Positions 1 to 5,220 of a DNA stretch of 5,220 bases are shown in pieces (the first letter of the stretch is position 1; each line of letters opens with the position of its first letter). The notes below the pieces were generated by a model, which was given only the letters and a program-made list of their open reading frames with translations, was not told where the DNA came from and did no database searches. This DNA comes from Microcaldota archaeon. Its GTDB lineage: Archaea > Micrarchaeota > Micrarchaeia > Micrarchaeales > CABMGC01. The DNA is taken from positions 1 through 5,220 of the forward strand of contig JAJZIZ010000042.1 in assembly GCA_021846005.1 (NCBI GenBank), read 5' to 3'. The translations under genes and the position numbers were made by a program.

Positions 1-182
1 ATCTCATCAATGACCTGAAAGATGCAAATGAGCATGAGCTCAAGGCCATAGCCCATTTCTTCGAAGTCTACAAGAAGCTGGAGAACAAGACCACCAAGAT
101 TCTCGGGTGGAAGGACTCCGAGCATGCGCACAAAATAATTTTTGAAGCAGTTGAGAATTACGGAAAGAAATTCAAGGCATGA
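1..182 (+). CDS. ppa: Inorganic pyrophosphatase, C-terminal part (5' end outside window)
   Basis: Soluble family I inorganic pyrophosphatase, a cytoplasmic Mg-dependent enzyme that hydrolyses pyrophosphate to two phosphates and so pulls biosynthetic reactions forward, including tRNA charging. The reading frame starts at base 3 and gives 59 residues up to TGA at 180-182. The visible part contains the family's C-terminal signature: an HFFEVYKKLE segment (residues 18-27 of the fragment), in which the Tyr-Lys pair matches the active-site Tyr141-Lys142 of the E. coli enzyme, followed by a Gly-Trp pair and a final amphipathic helix ending at the usual place. The catalytic Asp cluster lies upstream of the window. 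The next gene has its own promoter, so this is probably a separate transcript. No clear poly-T terminator follows the stop. The family call is firm; the symbol is by family. Confidence 0.88.
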   Translation, partial: LINDLKDANEHELKAIAHFFEVYKKLENKTTKILGWKDSEHAHKIIFEAVENYGKKFKA

Positions 183-290
183 CCGCTTCAAGCAAATGAA
201 ACAGTTCCATCTCCTGACGCTCTCTGCATCTGCCATGTCCTCAGACAAAATTTCGCTGTTTACTGGCATTTCCTAATCAAATGCAAAATA

Positions 291-298
291 TTTTATAC
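291..298 (+). promoter_or_regulatory. Archaeal TATA box for the aldehyde dehydrogenase gene
   Basis: The T/A-rich box TTTTATAC is centred about 27 bases before the ATG at 322. Archaeal TATA boxes usually sit about 26-27 bases before the transcription start, so transcription should start at or within a base or so of the ATG, giving a leaderless mRNA. It partly overlaps a 10-base A/T palindrome (285-294). An A-rich stretch just upstream (285-288) could serve as the TFB recognition element. No Shine-Dalgarno sequence precedes the ATG, which agrees with leaderless initiation. Confidence 0.65.
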
Positions 299-321
299 AT
301 GGAATTCATTTGGTAGTCAAT

Positions 322-1941
322 ATGGATACTTTCTCCAACGAATCAACATACAAGAAATTTCTAGAACAGGGAGACGAGCAGAGATTTGACTCCCTTTTTG
401 AAGGCGCAATAGAAAAGGCGAAGCGAGAGGTTTTCGGGCGTAAATTTCCCATATATATAAACGGCGAAGAAGTCTTCTGCGAGAAAGAGATAAGCGAGTA
501 CTCGCCAATAGACCATATGCCGATAGGCAGGTTTCAATCCGGCACCAGGGAGAATGCAAAAGATGCCGTCGAAGCGGCGGAAAATGCCTTTGGCGAATGG
601 TCAAGAACCGACTACAAGGAAAGGATACGCGCGATGCGAAAGGCAGCAGAAATTTTCAGGAGGCAGAAATTCCTCATATCGGCTATCATGAGCATAGAGA
701 ACGGAAAAACCCGGTATGAATCAGTAGGCGAAGTCGACGAGGCAATAGATTTCCTGAATTATTACTCATACGAAATGGAGAAAAACAAGGGCTACTCAAT
801 CAAGAAAAAAACAGAGGAAAGCAAGGCGAAAGTCGCTGCTGGCTTTCAAGGCGCACCTGGCGGAAGTGAACAGATATACAACCTGATGAAGCCATATGGG
901 GTATTCGGCGTCATCGCGCCATTCAATTTTCCCATATCCATATCAACGGGCATGAGCGCAGCGGCCCTGATAACTGGCAATACTGTAGTATTCAAGCCCT
1001 CCTCAACTGACAACATGACCATGCTTACCGGGCTCTACATTTACAAGATATTTGAGGAAGCGGGCATTCCGAAAGGCGTCTTCAATTATGTCACAGGTCC
1101 GGGTTCGGAGGTAGGCGATGAGCTGGTGAGCAATTCCAAGGTAAAAGGCATAGCATTCACCGGATCCAAGAACACAGGAATGTCCATGATGGCAAAGTCA
1201 TATGGCCTAGGCATCCACAAGACCTTCGTAGTGGAATTAGGCGGCAAGGATCCTGTTATCGTCTCAAAAAGCGCAGATCTCGACGCCGCGGCAGAAGGCA
1301 TAATCAGTTCGGCATTCGGATATTCAGGACAGAAATGCAGTGCATGCTCAAGGGTATATGTGCAGGAATCCATAAAAGAAGAATTCATAAGCAAACTTTC
1401 GGAGCGCACAAGGAGTCTGAAGATAGGCAATCCGCTGCTTAAGGGCAACTATATCGGGCCGCTGATAAGCCCGAAGCCATTGGAAAAATTCAAGACGGCT
1501 GTATCAGAAGCCGAAGCGCACGGGCGCATAGTCCACGGAGGCAAAACCGTAGATCTGGGCATCGAAGGCGCATATGTAGAGCCGACAATAGCCGAGATGG
1601 ATCACTCAAACAGGCTCTTCCATGAGGAGCTATTCCTGCCCTTCCTTGTCATAGACAGCTACAAAGATTTCTCAGAGGCGCTTGCAAAGGCAAATGACAC
1701 CGAATACGGGCTAACTGCAGGGCTATACAGCAGGAGCAAGGCGGATATCTCCGCCTTTATGAACGGCATAGCTGCCGGTGTTGTTTACATAAACAGGAAG
1801 ATAGGCGCAACTACCGGCGCGATGGTCGGCTCCCAGGTGTTCGTGGGCTGGAAAGGAAGCGGAACCACAGGCAAAGGCACCGGCGGCAGATTCTATCTGC
1901 AGCAGTTCATGCAGGAACAGAGCCAGACTGTTGTCAAGTGA
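322..1941 (+). CDS. NAD(P)-dependent aldehyde dehydrogenase, 1-pyrroline-5-carboxylate dehydrogenase-like
   Basis: Aldehyde dehydrogenase superfamily protein of 539 residues, cytoplasmic, oxidising an aldehyde to its acid with NAD(P)+. The best motif match is to 1-pyrroline-5-carboxylate (glutamate semialdehyde) dehydrogenase, the second step of proline breakdown, because of the SGQKCSACSR block around the catalytic Cys and the long N-terminal extension. Numbered from the ATG at 322: PFNFP with Asn202, cofactor Lys225 in VVFKPSS, the FTGS nucleotide-binding turn at 279-282, general base Glu305 in VELGGKDP, nucleophile Cys339, and a EELFLP block at 435-440. Oddities are Leu439 where the family normally has Gly (E-x-F-G-P) and FVGWKGSG instead of the usual FGGFKxSG near the C-terminus. 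A TTG at 310 would add four residues, but the TATA spacing favours 322. The 3' end overlaps or abuts the DUF192 gene, suggesting co-transcription. Substrate specificity is inferred. Confidence 0.87.
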   Translation: MDTFSNESTYKKFLEQGDEQRFDSLFEGAIEKAKREVFGRKFPIYINGEEVFCEKEISEYSPIDHMPIGRFQSGTRENAKDAVEAAENAFGEWSRTDYKERIRAMRKAAEIFRRQKFLISAIMSIENGKTRYESVGEVDEAIDFLNYYSYEMEKNKGYSIKKKTEESKAKVAAGFQGAPGGSEQIYNLMKPYGVFGVIAPFNFPISISTGMSAAALITGNTVVFKPSSTDNMTMLTGLYIYKIFEEAGIPKGVFNYVTGPGSEVGDELVSNSKVKGIAFTGSKNTGMSMMAKSYGLGIHKTFVVELGGKDPVIVSKSADLDAAAEGIISSAFGYSGQKCSACSRVYVQESIKEEFISKLSERTRSLKIGNPLLKGNYIGPLISPKPLEKFKTAVSEAEAHGRIVHGGKTVDLGIEGAYVEPTIAEMDHSNRLFHEELFLPFLVIDSYKDFSEALAKANDTEYGLTAGLYSRSKADISAFMNGIAAGVVYINRKIGATTGAMVGSQVFVGWKGSGTTGKGTGGRFYLQQFMQEQSQTVVK

Positions 1942-2344
1942 TGGATTGATTACCGAGCTGCTTTACAAAACCCTCTCCTTTAACAGCAGAACCGCAAGAT
2001 GCAACGGCAGGTCTTTCAGCCTCATGATTGCCGACACTACAGGCAAAAAGATGCTGGGACTGATGCACAGAAAAGGCCTGAAAGCCAGCCAGGGCATGCT
2101 CTTCTCCTTCGGAAGCGAGGGAAGGCATGACATATGGATGCTCAACATGAAGTTTTCCATAGATATACTATGGCTTGACAAAAAGCTCAGGGTACTGAAA
2201 ATAGTCAGAAATGCTGAGCCGTGCAGGTCGCTCTGGTCATGTGCTCCATACGCTTCTCCTTCTGGCGCAGTATACGTGATAGAGCTCAAGGCCGGCGCTT
2301 CCAAAAAGAATTCCATAGCGAAAGGAAGCAGATTTGTGCTTTAG
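1931..2344 (+). CDS. DUF192 (COG1430) family protein
   Basis: Small uncharacterised protein of up to 137 residues belonging to the DUF192 family, whose biochemical role is not known. Numbered from the TTG at 1931: a first strand pair around 22-35, the GLMHRKGL signature at 43-50, GMLFSF at 55-60, the hallmark W-M-x-N-M core at 69-73 followed by SIDILWLD at 76-83, and a C-terminal P-Y-A-S-P then VYVIELKAG block at 106-122, all in family order. No signal peptide or lipobox is seen, so it is probably cytoplasmic, unlike many bacterial relatives. There is no good ATG start: the candidates are TTG at 1931 (11-base overlap with the dehydrogenase gene) and TTG at 1946 (four bases after that stop). 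The first in-frame ATG lies at codon 32 and would remove the first strand. The overlap suggests translational coupling with the upstream gene. Family call firm, start uncertain. Confidence 0.82.
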   Translation: MSSDGLITELLYKTLSFNSRTARCNGRSFSLMIADTTGKKMLGLMHRKGLKASQGMLFSFGSEGRHDIWMLNMKFSIDILWLDKKLRVLKIVRNAEPCRSLWSCAPYASPSGAVYVIELKAGASKKNSIAKGSRFVL

Positions 2345-2383
2345 CCGCAAGCATTTTAGGATGAAAGGCAGCCGCACAAACAC

Positions 2384-2392
2384 TTTATAAAT
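2384..2392 (+). promoter_or_regulatory. Archaeal TATA box for glycyl-tRNA synthetase
   Basis: TTTATAAAT is a near-consensus archaeal TATA box in the 78-base gap between the DUF192 and glycyl-tRNA synthetase genes. Its centre is about 35 bases before the ATG at 2423, which predicts a start site near 2411-2415 and a leader of only about 10 bases with no Shine-Dalgarno sequence. The box is framed by a 6-base inverted repeat, CGCACA at 2373-2378 and TGTGCG at 2395-2400. Confidence 0.65.
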
Positions 2393-2422
2393 TCTGTGCG
2401 CGCAAAAGCATACTGAATCTAC

Positions 2423-3928
2423 ATGGCAGACAATGCGCAAGGCAACACCGGCAATTCCCGTGAAACCCTCGGCGAGAAACTCTACGAACTTGCGAAGCGG
2501 CGCGGTTTCTTCTATCCGAGCAATGAGATATACGGCGGACTTACTGGATTCTACGACTACGGAAGCACTGGCGTGCTGGTTAAGAGAAACCTGGAGAACG
2601 TGTGGCGCAGGCATTTTCTAAGATTCAATGACAACTCATTCGAGCTGGAGCCTTCGGACATAATGCCGGAGTCTGTCTTCATAGCAAGCGGCCACATAAA
2701 AAATTTCATAGATCCAAGCGTCAGGTGCAAAAAAGAAGGCATATACTACCGCGCCGATCACATAATCAGCGATGCGACAGGCCAGAACGCAGAAGGCAAG
2801 AGTCCGGATGAACTTTCAAGCATGATATCCGAGTACAAGGTAAGATGTCCAAAATGCGGAGGCGAACTTGGGGATGTCAAGGTGCTCAACATGATGCTTC
2901 AGGTAAAGCTTGGCGCAGAAGGTGACACCATCGCATACCTGCGGCCTGAAACCGCGCAAGGCGTCTATGTAAACTTCCTTAGGCAGTTCAACATACAGCG
3001 CGGCAAGCTTCCCATGGGCCTTGCCATAGTCGGAAAGGCATTCAGGAACGAGATCTCTCCAAGACAATTGCTCATACGCCAGAGGGAATTCACGCAGGCA
3101 GAGCTGCAGATGTTCATAGATCCGCAGGATATAGACAATGCTGAAAAATGGGACGAAGTCAAAGATTATGCATTAAAGGTTCTCTTCTCTGGAAAAGAGG
3201 CAGCCGAGACATTATCCTGTTCTGAAATCTCACTGAAAGCAGGGATACCGAAACTTTATGCATACTATCTGGCAAAGATGCAGCAGTTTTTCGCGGATGC
3301 TCTTGGCCTTCCTATTGACAAGCTGCGCCTTAGGGAGCTCTCCAAGGAAGAACGCGCATTCTACAACAGGATACATTTCGATGTGGAGGTCTACCTGGAA
3401 AGCCTAGGTGAATACAAGGAGATAGGCGGCGTCCACTACCGCACCGACCATGACCTCACAGGACATGGCAGCATATCCAAAAAATCCCACGAGATACTCT
3501 TCAATGGCAGAAAATTCGTGCCGCACATCATAGAACTTTCTACCGGGATAGACCGTGTTTTCTACTCCCTGATGGAGCTCTTTTACAATCCAAAATCCGA
3601 GAAGAAGGAATGGGAATGGATGTCATTTCCGCCAAGGCTTGCGCCATTCCAGTTTGCAGTCTATCCTCTCGTCAGCAAAGACGGCATCCCCGAAGCAGCG
3701 CGCAAGGCTGCCGAACAACTGAAGTCAAGATACGAAATCTTCTATGACCAGTCTGGAAGCATAGGCAGGAGGTACGCCAGGGCAGACGAGATAGGCATAC
3801 CTTTCTCCATAACTGCCGACTATCAGACTCTTGAGGACAATACTGTGACAGTGCGCAACCGTGATACTGGCGAACAGTCCAGGATTGCGATAGCCGACCT
3901 GCCTGCCGAAGCAGAAAAACTTCTTTAA
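2423..3928 (+). CDS. glyS: Glycyl-tRNA synthetase, archaeal/eukaryotic alpha2 type
   Basis: Class II aminoacyl-tRNA synthetase of 501 residues that attaches glycine to tRNA-Gly in the cytoplasm as a homodimer. In order: N-terminal helix and the FFYPSNEIYGGLTGFYDYG block (29-47), an inserted region with Cys102 and a CPKCGG knuckle (142-147), YLRPETAQGVYVNF (172-185), motif 2 with FRNE (207-210) and REFTQAE (221-227), glycine-site and tRNA-contact region GVHYRTDHDLTGHG (336-349), motif 3 with PHIIELSTGIDR (367-378, Arg378), and an anticodon-binding domain from about 405 with SIGRRYARADEIG (446-458) and TLEDNTVTVRNRD (469-481). Length and domain order are normal for the single-chain type. Oddity: the first Cys pair of the insert reads C-K-K-E at 102-105, so one expected metal-ligand Cys appears to be Glu. 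The ATG at 2423 follows its own TATA box. The symbol follows one common usage for this type. Confidence 0.95.
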   Translation: MADNAQGNTGNSRETLGEKLYELAKRRGFFYPSNEIYGGLTGFYDYGSTGVLVKRNLENVWRRHFLRFNDNSFELEPSDIMPESVFIASGHIKNFIDPSVRCKKEGIYYRADHIISDATGQNAEGKSPDELSSMISEYKVRCPKCGGELGDVKVLNMMLQVKLGAEGDTIAYLRPETAQGVYVNFLRQFNIQRGKLPMGLAIVGKAFRNEISPRQLLIRQREFTQAELQMFIDPQDIDNAEKWDEVKDYALKVLFSGKEAAETLSCSEISLKAGIPKLYAYYLAKMQQFFADALGLPIDKLRLRELSKEERAFYNRIHFDVEVYLESLGEYKEIGGVHYRTDHDLTGHGSISKKSHEILFNGRKFVPHIIELSTGIDRVFYSLMELFYNPKSEKKEWEWMSFPPRLAPFQFAVYPLVSKDGIPEAARKAAEQLKSRYEIFYDQSGSIGRRYARADEIGIPFSITADYQTLEDNTVTVRNRDTGEQSRIAIADLPAEAEKLL

Positions 3929-4052
3929 TGCCATGGAGAGTCCCAACCCTCTCGGACGGACTGCAAACATCGAAGATATTGGAGGTGCTGCAGATGCCGT
4001 ATGGCTTGCACTGGAGTTATTCGTTTGTATTAACTGAGATAAGAGTCATAAA
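3928..4052 (+). pseudogene. Possible decayed C-terminus of a short-chain dehydrogenase/reductase
   Basis: Two overlapping short frames begin immediately after the glycyl-tRNA synthetase stop. The frame from ATG 3933 (34 codons, stop 4035-4037) reads PNPLGRTANIEDIGGAA then VWLAL, which resembles the conserved C-terminal P-L-G-R-x-x-x-P-E-D-I-x-x-A-A-x-x-L-A-S-D segment of short-chain dehydrogenases. The continuation expected in that family, S-S-F-V-T-G-E-I-I-x-V-D-G-G, is partly visible in a neighbouring frame around 4017-4046 (SYSFVLTEIRV). That pattern fits a frameshifted, truncated leftover whose Rossmann N-terminus and catalytic Tyr-Lys are absent. The alternative is that this is simply a non-coding spacer and the likeness is accidental. 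The frame that would overlap the upstream stop (ATG 3928, 45 codons to TAG 4063-4065) carries no recognisable domain as a whole. Confidence 0.4.
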
Positions 4053-4607
4053 ATGGATATTATAGTTTCTATATGGGCAAGTCCCGAGATAACGGTTAAA
4101 AAAGAAATTACAGCTATAATTAAGGATTTTTCAAAAAAATACAAAGCCTATACTGCTGTAAAAGACTATAAAGGACCTCATATTACTATTATCAATTTAA
4201 AAATTCCTAAAACTGAATTTGATTCAATATTTGAGAATGTTAAGGCCATATCCCTTCCAACTAAAAAATTCAAAATTCAGATAAATGGCATAGGTTATTT
4301 TACCGCGTATCATTCCGGAAGTCCAAATTACGTTATTTATTTCAAGATATTAAAAACACAAGATTTATCTAAATTATATCGCAGGCTTAAAAAAAGGTTT
4401 AAAGCACAACTTTTCGGTTATCCTAAATTCACACCGCACATAACCCTAACTATGCGTGATTTAACTAGAACTGATTTTTATCTGGCATTGAAAGATTTCA
4501 AACATCTTAAATTCTCAAGACGGATAACAATCAAAAAAATAATGGTATCATATAAGGATAATCATTCCGGAAAGGCTATTGTTAAGACAGTCAAATTAAC
4601 AAAGTGA
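4053..4607 (+). CDS. 2H phosphoesterase superfamily protein (2'-5' RNA ligase-like)
   Basis: Protein of 184 residues with the paired H-x-T motifs that define 2H phosphoesterases: GPHITI with His43/Thr45 and TPHITLT with His129/Thr131, 86 residues apart, the normal spacing for two pseudo-symmetric lobes. Family members act on 2',3'-cyclic phosphate or 2'-5' linked nucleotides and RNA (ThpR RNA ligase/cyclic phosphodiesterase and relatives). The actual substrate here is unknown. It is strongly basic (many Lys/Arg), has no signal peptide or membrane segment, and is likely cytoplasmic and nucleic-acid-binding. Base composition sets it apart: 16 and 17 G+C per 60 bases in two lines at 4081-4200, against 30 per 60 in lines taken from the dehydrogenase and from tnpA, with AAA-, TTA- and ATT-rich codon use. 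This indicates recent transfer. No convincing TATA box or ribosome binding site precedes the ATG. It lies between a gene remnant and an IS-end-like structure. Confidence 0.85.
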   Translation: MDIIVSIWASPEITVKKEITAIIKDFSKKYKAYTAVKDYKGPHITIINLKIPKTEFDSIFENVKAISLPTKKFKIQINGIGYFTAYHSGSPNYVIYFKILKTQDLSKLYRRLKKRFKAQLFGYPKFTPHITLTMRDLTRTDFYLALKDFKHLKFSRRITIKKIMVSYKDNHSGKAIVKTVKLTK

Positions 4608-4668
4608 GCGGGAAATCCCACGCCCTCTTCAGAGGGTTCCCTTCAGGGGTGGGATGAAAGCGAACCGC
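4608..4668. other. GC-rich structured element: outer stem with two TTCA-loop hairpins (IS end or guide-RNA-scaffold-like)
   Basis: Starting right after the 2H gene stop, ATCCCAC at 4615-4621 can pair with GTGGGAT at 4649-4655, enclosing two small hairpins: CCCTC-TTCA-GAGGG at 4623-4636 and CCC-TTCA-GGG at 4639-4648. A further GCGG/CCGC pairing (4608-4611 with 4665-4668) can extend the outer stem across an internal loop. The result is a three-way-junction fold, as DNA or RNA. Foldable subterminal sequences are typical of IS200/IS605 ends, where TnpA recognises hairpins in single-stranded DNA, and the 3' ends of tnpB-type elements encode structured reRNA (omega RNA) scaffolds. The position just upstream of tnpA favours an IS end; the position just after a gene stop resembles the layout after tnpB. 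A transcription terminator or insulator for tnpA is another option. Confidence 0.6.
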
Positions 4669-4694
4669 TGCGATAGGAAGTATATGAAGATATG

Positions 4695-4702
4695 TATATA
4701 TA
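4695..4702 (+). promoter_or_regulatory. Archaeal TATA box for tnpA
   Basis: TATATATA is centred about 26 bases before the ATG at 4725, the distance expected if transcription begins at or next to the start codon, so the tnpA message is probably leaderless. The surrounding 45 bases are dominated by A, T and ATATG repeats, so the exact box could shift by a few bases. A weak A/T hairpin (AATAT 4705-4709 with ATATT 4716-4720) lies between box and start and might also matter for TnpA end recognition. Confidence 0.55.
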
Positions 4703-4724
4703 AGAATATGCTCATATATTAGCC

Positions 4725-5123
4725 ATGCCAAAAGGATATAGTGCCTCTGAGACAAGTGTTCATTTCGTGGGCTATCATTTCGTCTGGTGTCCGAAATATA
4801 GAAAAAATGTATTGGTTGGCAAAGTGGAACAGCGGCTAAAGGAACTGATAAAGGAGAAGGCAGAACGATTGGAGTGCAAAGTCCTTGCACTCGAAGTAAT
4901 GCCGGACCACGTTCATCTCTTCATAGAAGGCAAACCTCTTCAGACACCGAACTACATAATCGGGCAGATAAAGGGATACACCTCTCATCAACTAAGGGAA
5001 GAGTTTGCAGACCTGCGACTAAAACTTCCAACACTGTGGACAAGGAGTTATTTTGTGTCAACACATGGGCATATTTCAGATGCTCTAATCAAGAAATACA
5101 TAGATGAACAAAAACGGATGTAA
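4725..5123 (+). CDS. tnpA: IS200/IS605-family TnpA, Y1 HUH transposase
   Basis: Single-strand DNA transposase of 132 residues, normal length for the family, which cuts and rejoins hairpin-marked element ends on the lagging-strand template. Seen in order: the N-terminal HFVGYHFVWCPKYRKNVL strand and turn (13-30), the metal-binding HUH motif in MPDHVHLFIE with His62 and His64 (59-68), the IGQIKGYTSHQLR helix (79-91), the LWTRSYFVSTHGH segment (104-116), and the C-terminal catalytic Tyr125 in IKKYIDEQ (122-129). All catalytic residues are present and the frame is intact, so the protein could be active. Its composition (30 G+C in the 60 bases at 4861-4920) resembles the housekeeping genes, unlike the AT-rich gene just upstream. 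The ATG is supported by the TATA spacing. The stop overlaps the next ATG as TAATG. Confidence 0.95.
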   Translation: MPKGYSASETSVHFVGYHFVWCPKYRKNVLVGKVEQRLKELIKEKAERLECKVLALEVMPDHVHLFIEGKPLQTPNYIIGQIKGYTSHQLREEFADLRLKLPTLWTRSYFVSTHGHISDALIKKYIDEQKRM

Positions 5124-5220
5124 TGAAAAAGAACCTGTTTTTATTGGCTCTTATATGAATTGCACTAATTATCATCAGCAGTTTTCTGGCTGCATCCAAT
5201 ATTGGATTGTATATTGCTTC
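5123..5220 (+). pseudogene. Start of a hydrophobic, signal-peptide-like frame interrupted by TGA (runs off window)
   Basis: From the ATG at 5123, which shares bases with the tnpA stop, the frame reads MKKNLFLLALI, meets TGA at 5156-5158, then continues open as IALIIISSFLAASNIGLYIAS to the window edge. Two Lys followed by a long hydrophobic run on both sides of the TGA is the composition of a signal peptide or first membrane segment, which suggests one original N-terminus broken by a nonsense change. TGA ends several intact genes here (pyrophosphatase, dehydrogenase, 2H protein), so recoding as Trp is unlikely. No in-frame ATG follows the TGA within the window. The product is not identifiable. 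It could also be chance, since the region is short. Confidence 0.35.

Larger units (their letters stand above)
4608..5123 (+). mobile_element. IS200/IS605-family insertion sequence, minimal extent (tnpA only)
   Basis: The minimal element includes the structured region next to the 2H gene, the tnpA promoter and the tnpA gene. IS200/IS605 elements move as single strands by a peel-and-paste route, lack terminal inverted repeats and make no target duplications, so the exact tips cannot be fixed from one copy. No tnpB is present in the window, making this IS200-like rather than a two-gene IS605. The right end should lie soon after 5123, but no clear second hairpin is visible there. It is also possible that 4608-4668 belongs to a different, older element. 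Confidence 0.5.

Noticed and set aside
183..321. Possible C/D box small RNA or extra gene between the pyrophosphatase and dehydrogenase genes
   Set aside because: Only loose matches to C and D boxes and no open frame of note; apart from the TATA box near its right end I see nothing in this gap.
1086..1448. Long minus-strand open frame opposite the dehydrogenase gene
   Set aside because: It is a shadow of a strongly conserved coding region, has no recognisable motifs and no promoter; the same applies to the other antisense frames.
3941..4628. Similar short strings TCCCAACCCTCT (3941-3952) and TCCCACGCCCTCT (4616-4628) on the two sides of the 2H gene, as if paired element ends
   Set aside because: Similarity is only about a dozen C-rich bases and does not extend; the first copy lacks the twin TTCA hairpins and fits the SDR remnant reading equally well.
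5138..5142. Run of five T after tnpA as an archaeal terminator
   Set aside because: The run is short, lies within the interrupted hydrophobic frame, and has no supporting second T-tract or stem.
5194..5207. Perfect 14-base palindrome ATCCAATATTGGAT
   Set aside because: One such palindrome is not surprising by chance in five kilobases, it lies inside the apparent hydrophobic reading frame, and no promoter is placed to use it.
1..5220. CRISPR array, tRNA or rRNA genes
   Set aside because: No regularly spaced repeats, no T-arm/acceptor pattern and no rRNA-like conserved stretch were found on either strand.

Overview
The window reads as archaeal chromosome, roughly half G+C outside one AT-rich gene. 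The reasons are a single-chain glycyl-tRNA synthetase of the archaeal/eukaryotic alpha2 kind, clear TATA boxes centred 26-27 bases before two start codons (a spacing that implies leaderless transcripts), no convincing Shine-Dalgarno sequences, and frequent ATA and AGG codons. An acidophilic Thermoplasmata-like or DPANN (Micrarchaeota-like) host would fit, but the sequence alone does not settle the lineage.

Layout, left to right, with all genes on the + strand. Bases 1-182 are the C-terminal end of a soluble inorganic pyrophosphatase. Bases 322-1941 encode an aldehyde dehydrogenase closest in motifs to 1-pyrroline-5-carboxylate dehydrogenase. It overlaps or abuts a small DUF192 protein (1931-2344), so the two probably share one transcript. 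Bases 2423-3928 encode glycyl-tRNA synthetase with its own TATA box. These genes look like ordinary, ancestral chromosome.

The character changes after 3928. Bases 3928-4052 hold what looks like a decayed, frameshifted C-terminus of a short-chain dehydrogenase. A strikingly AT-rich gene (about 28% G+C in sampled lines against about 50% around it) follows for a 2H phosphoesterase of the 2'-5' RNA ligase-like superfamily (4053-4607). One base after its stop lies a compact, GC-rich foldable element with two TTCA-loop hairpins inside an outer stem (4608-4668). Then comes an IS200/IS605-type TnpA HUH transposase with its own TATA box (4725-5123). The window ends in the start of a hydrophobic, signal-peptide-like reading frame interrupted by TGA (5123-5220).

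The left two thirds is housekeeping and catabolic (pyrophosphate removal, aldehyde or proline oxidation, tRNA charging) with no obvious functional link beyond proximity. The right third is a small accessory island: gene remnant, foreign RNA-processing-like gene, IS-end-like structure, solo transposase and a broken gene. The most interesting point is the close placement of the foreign 2H gene against the structured element and tnpA. No tnpB is visible in the window.
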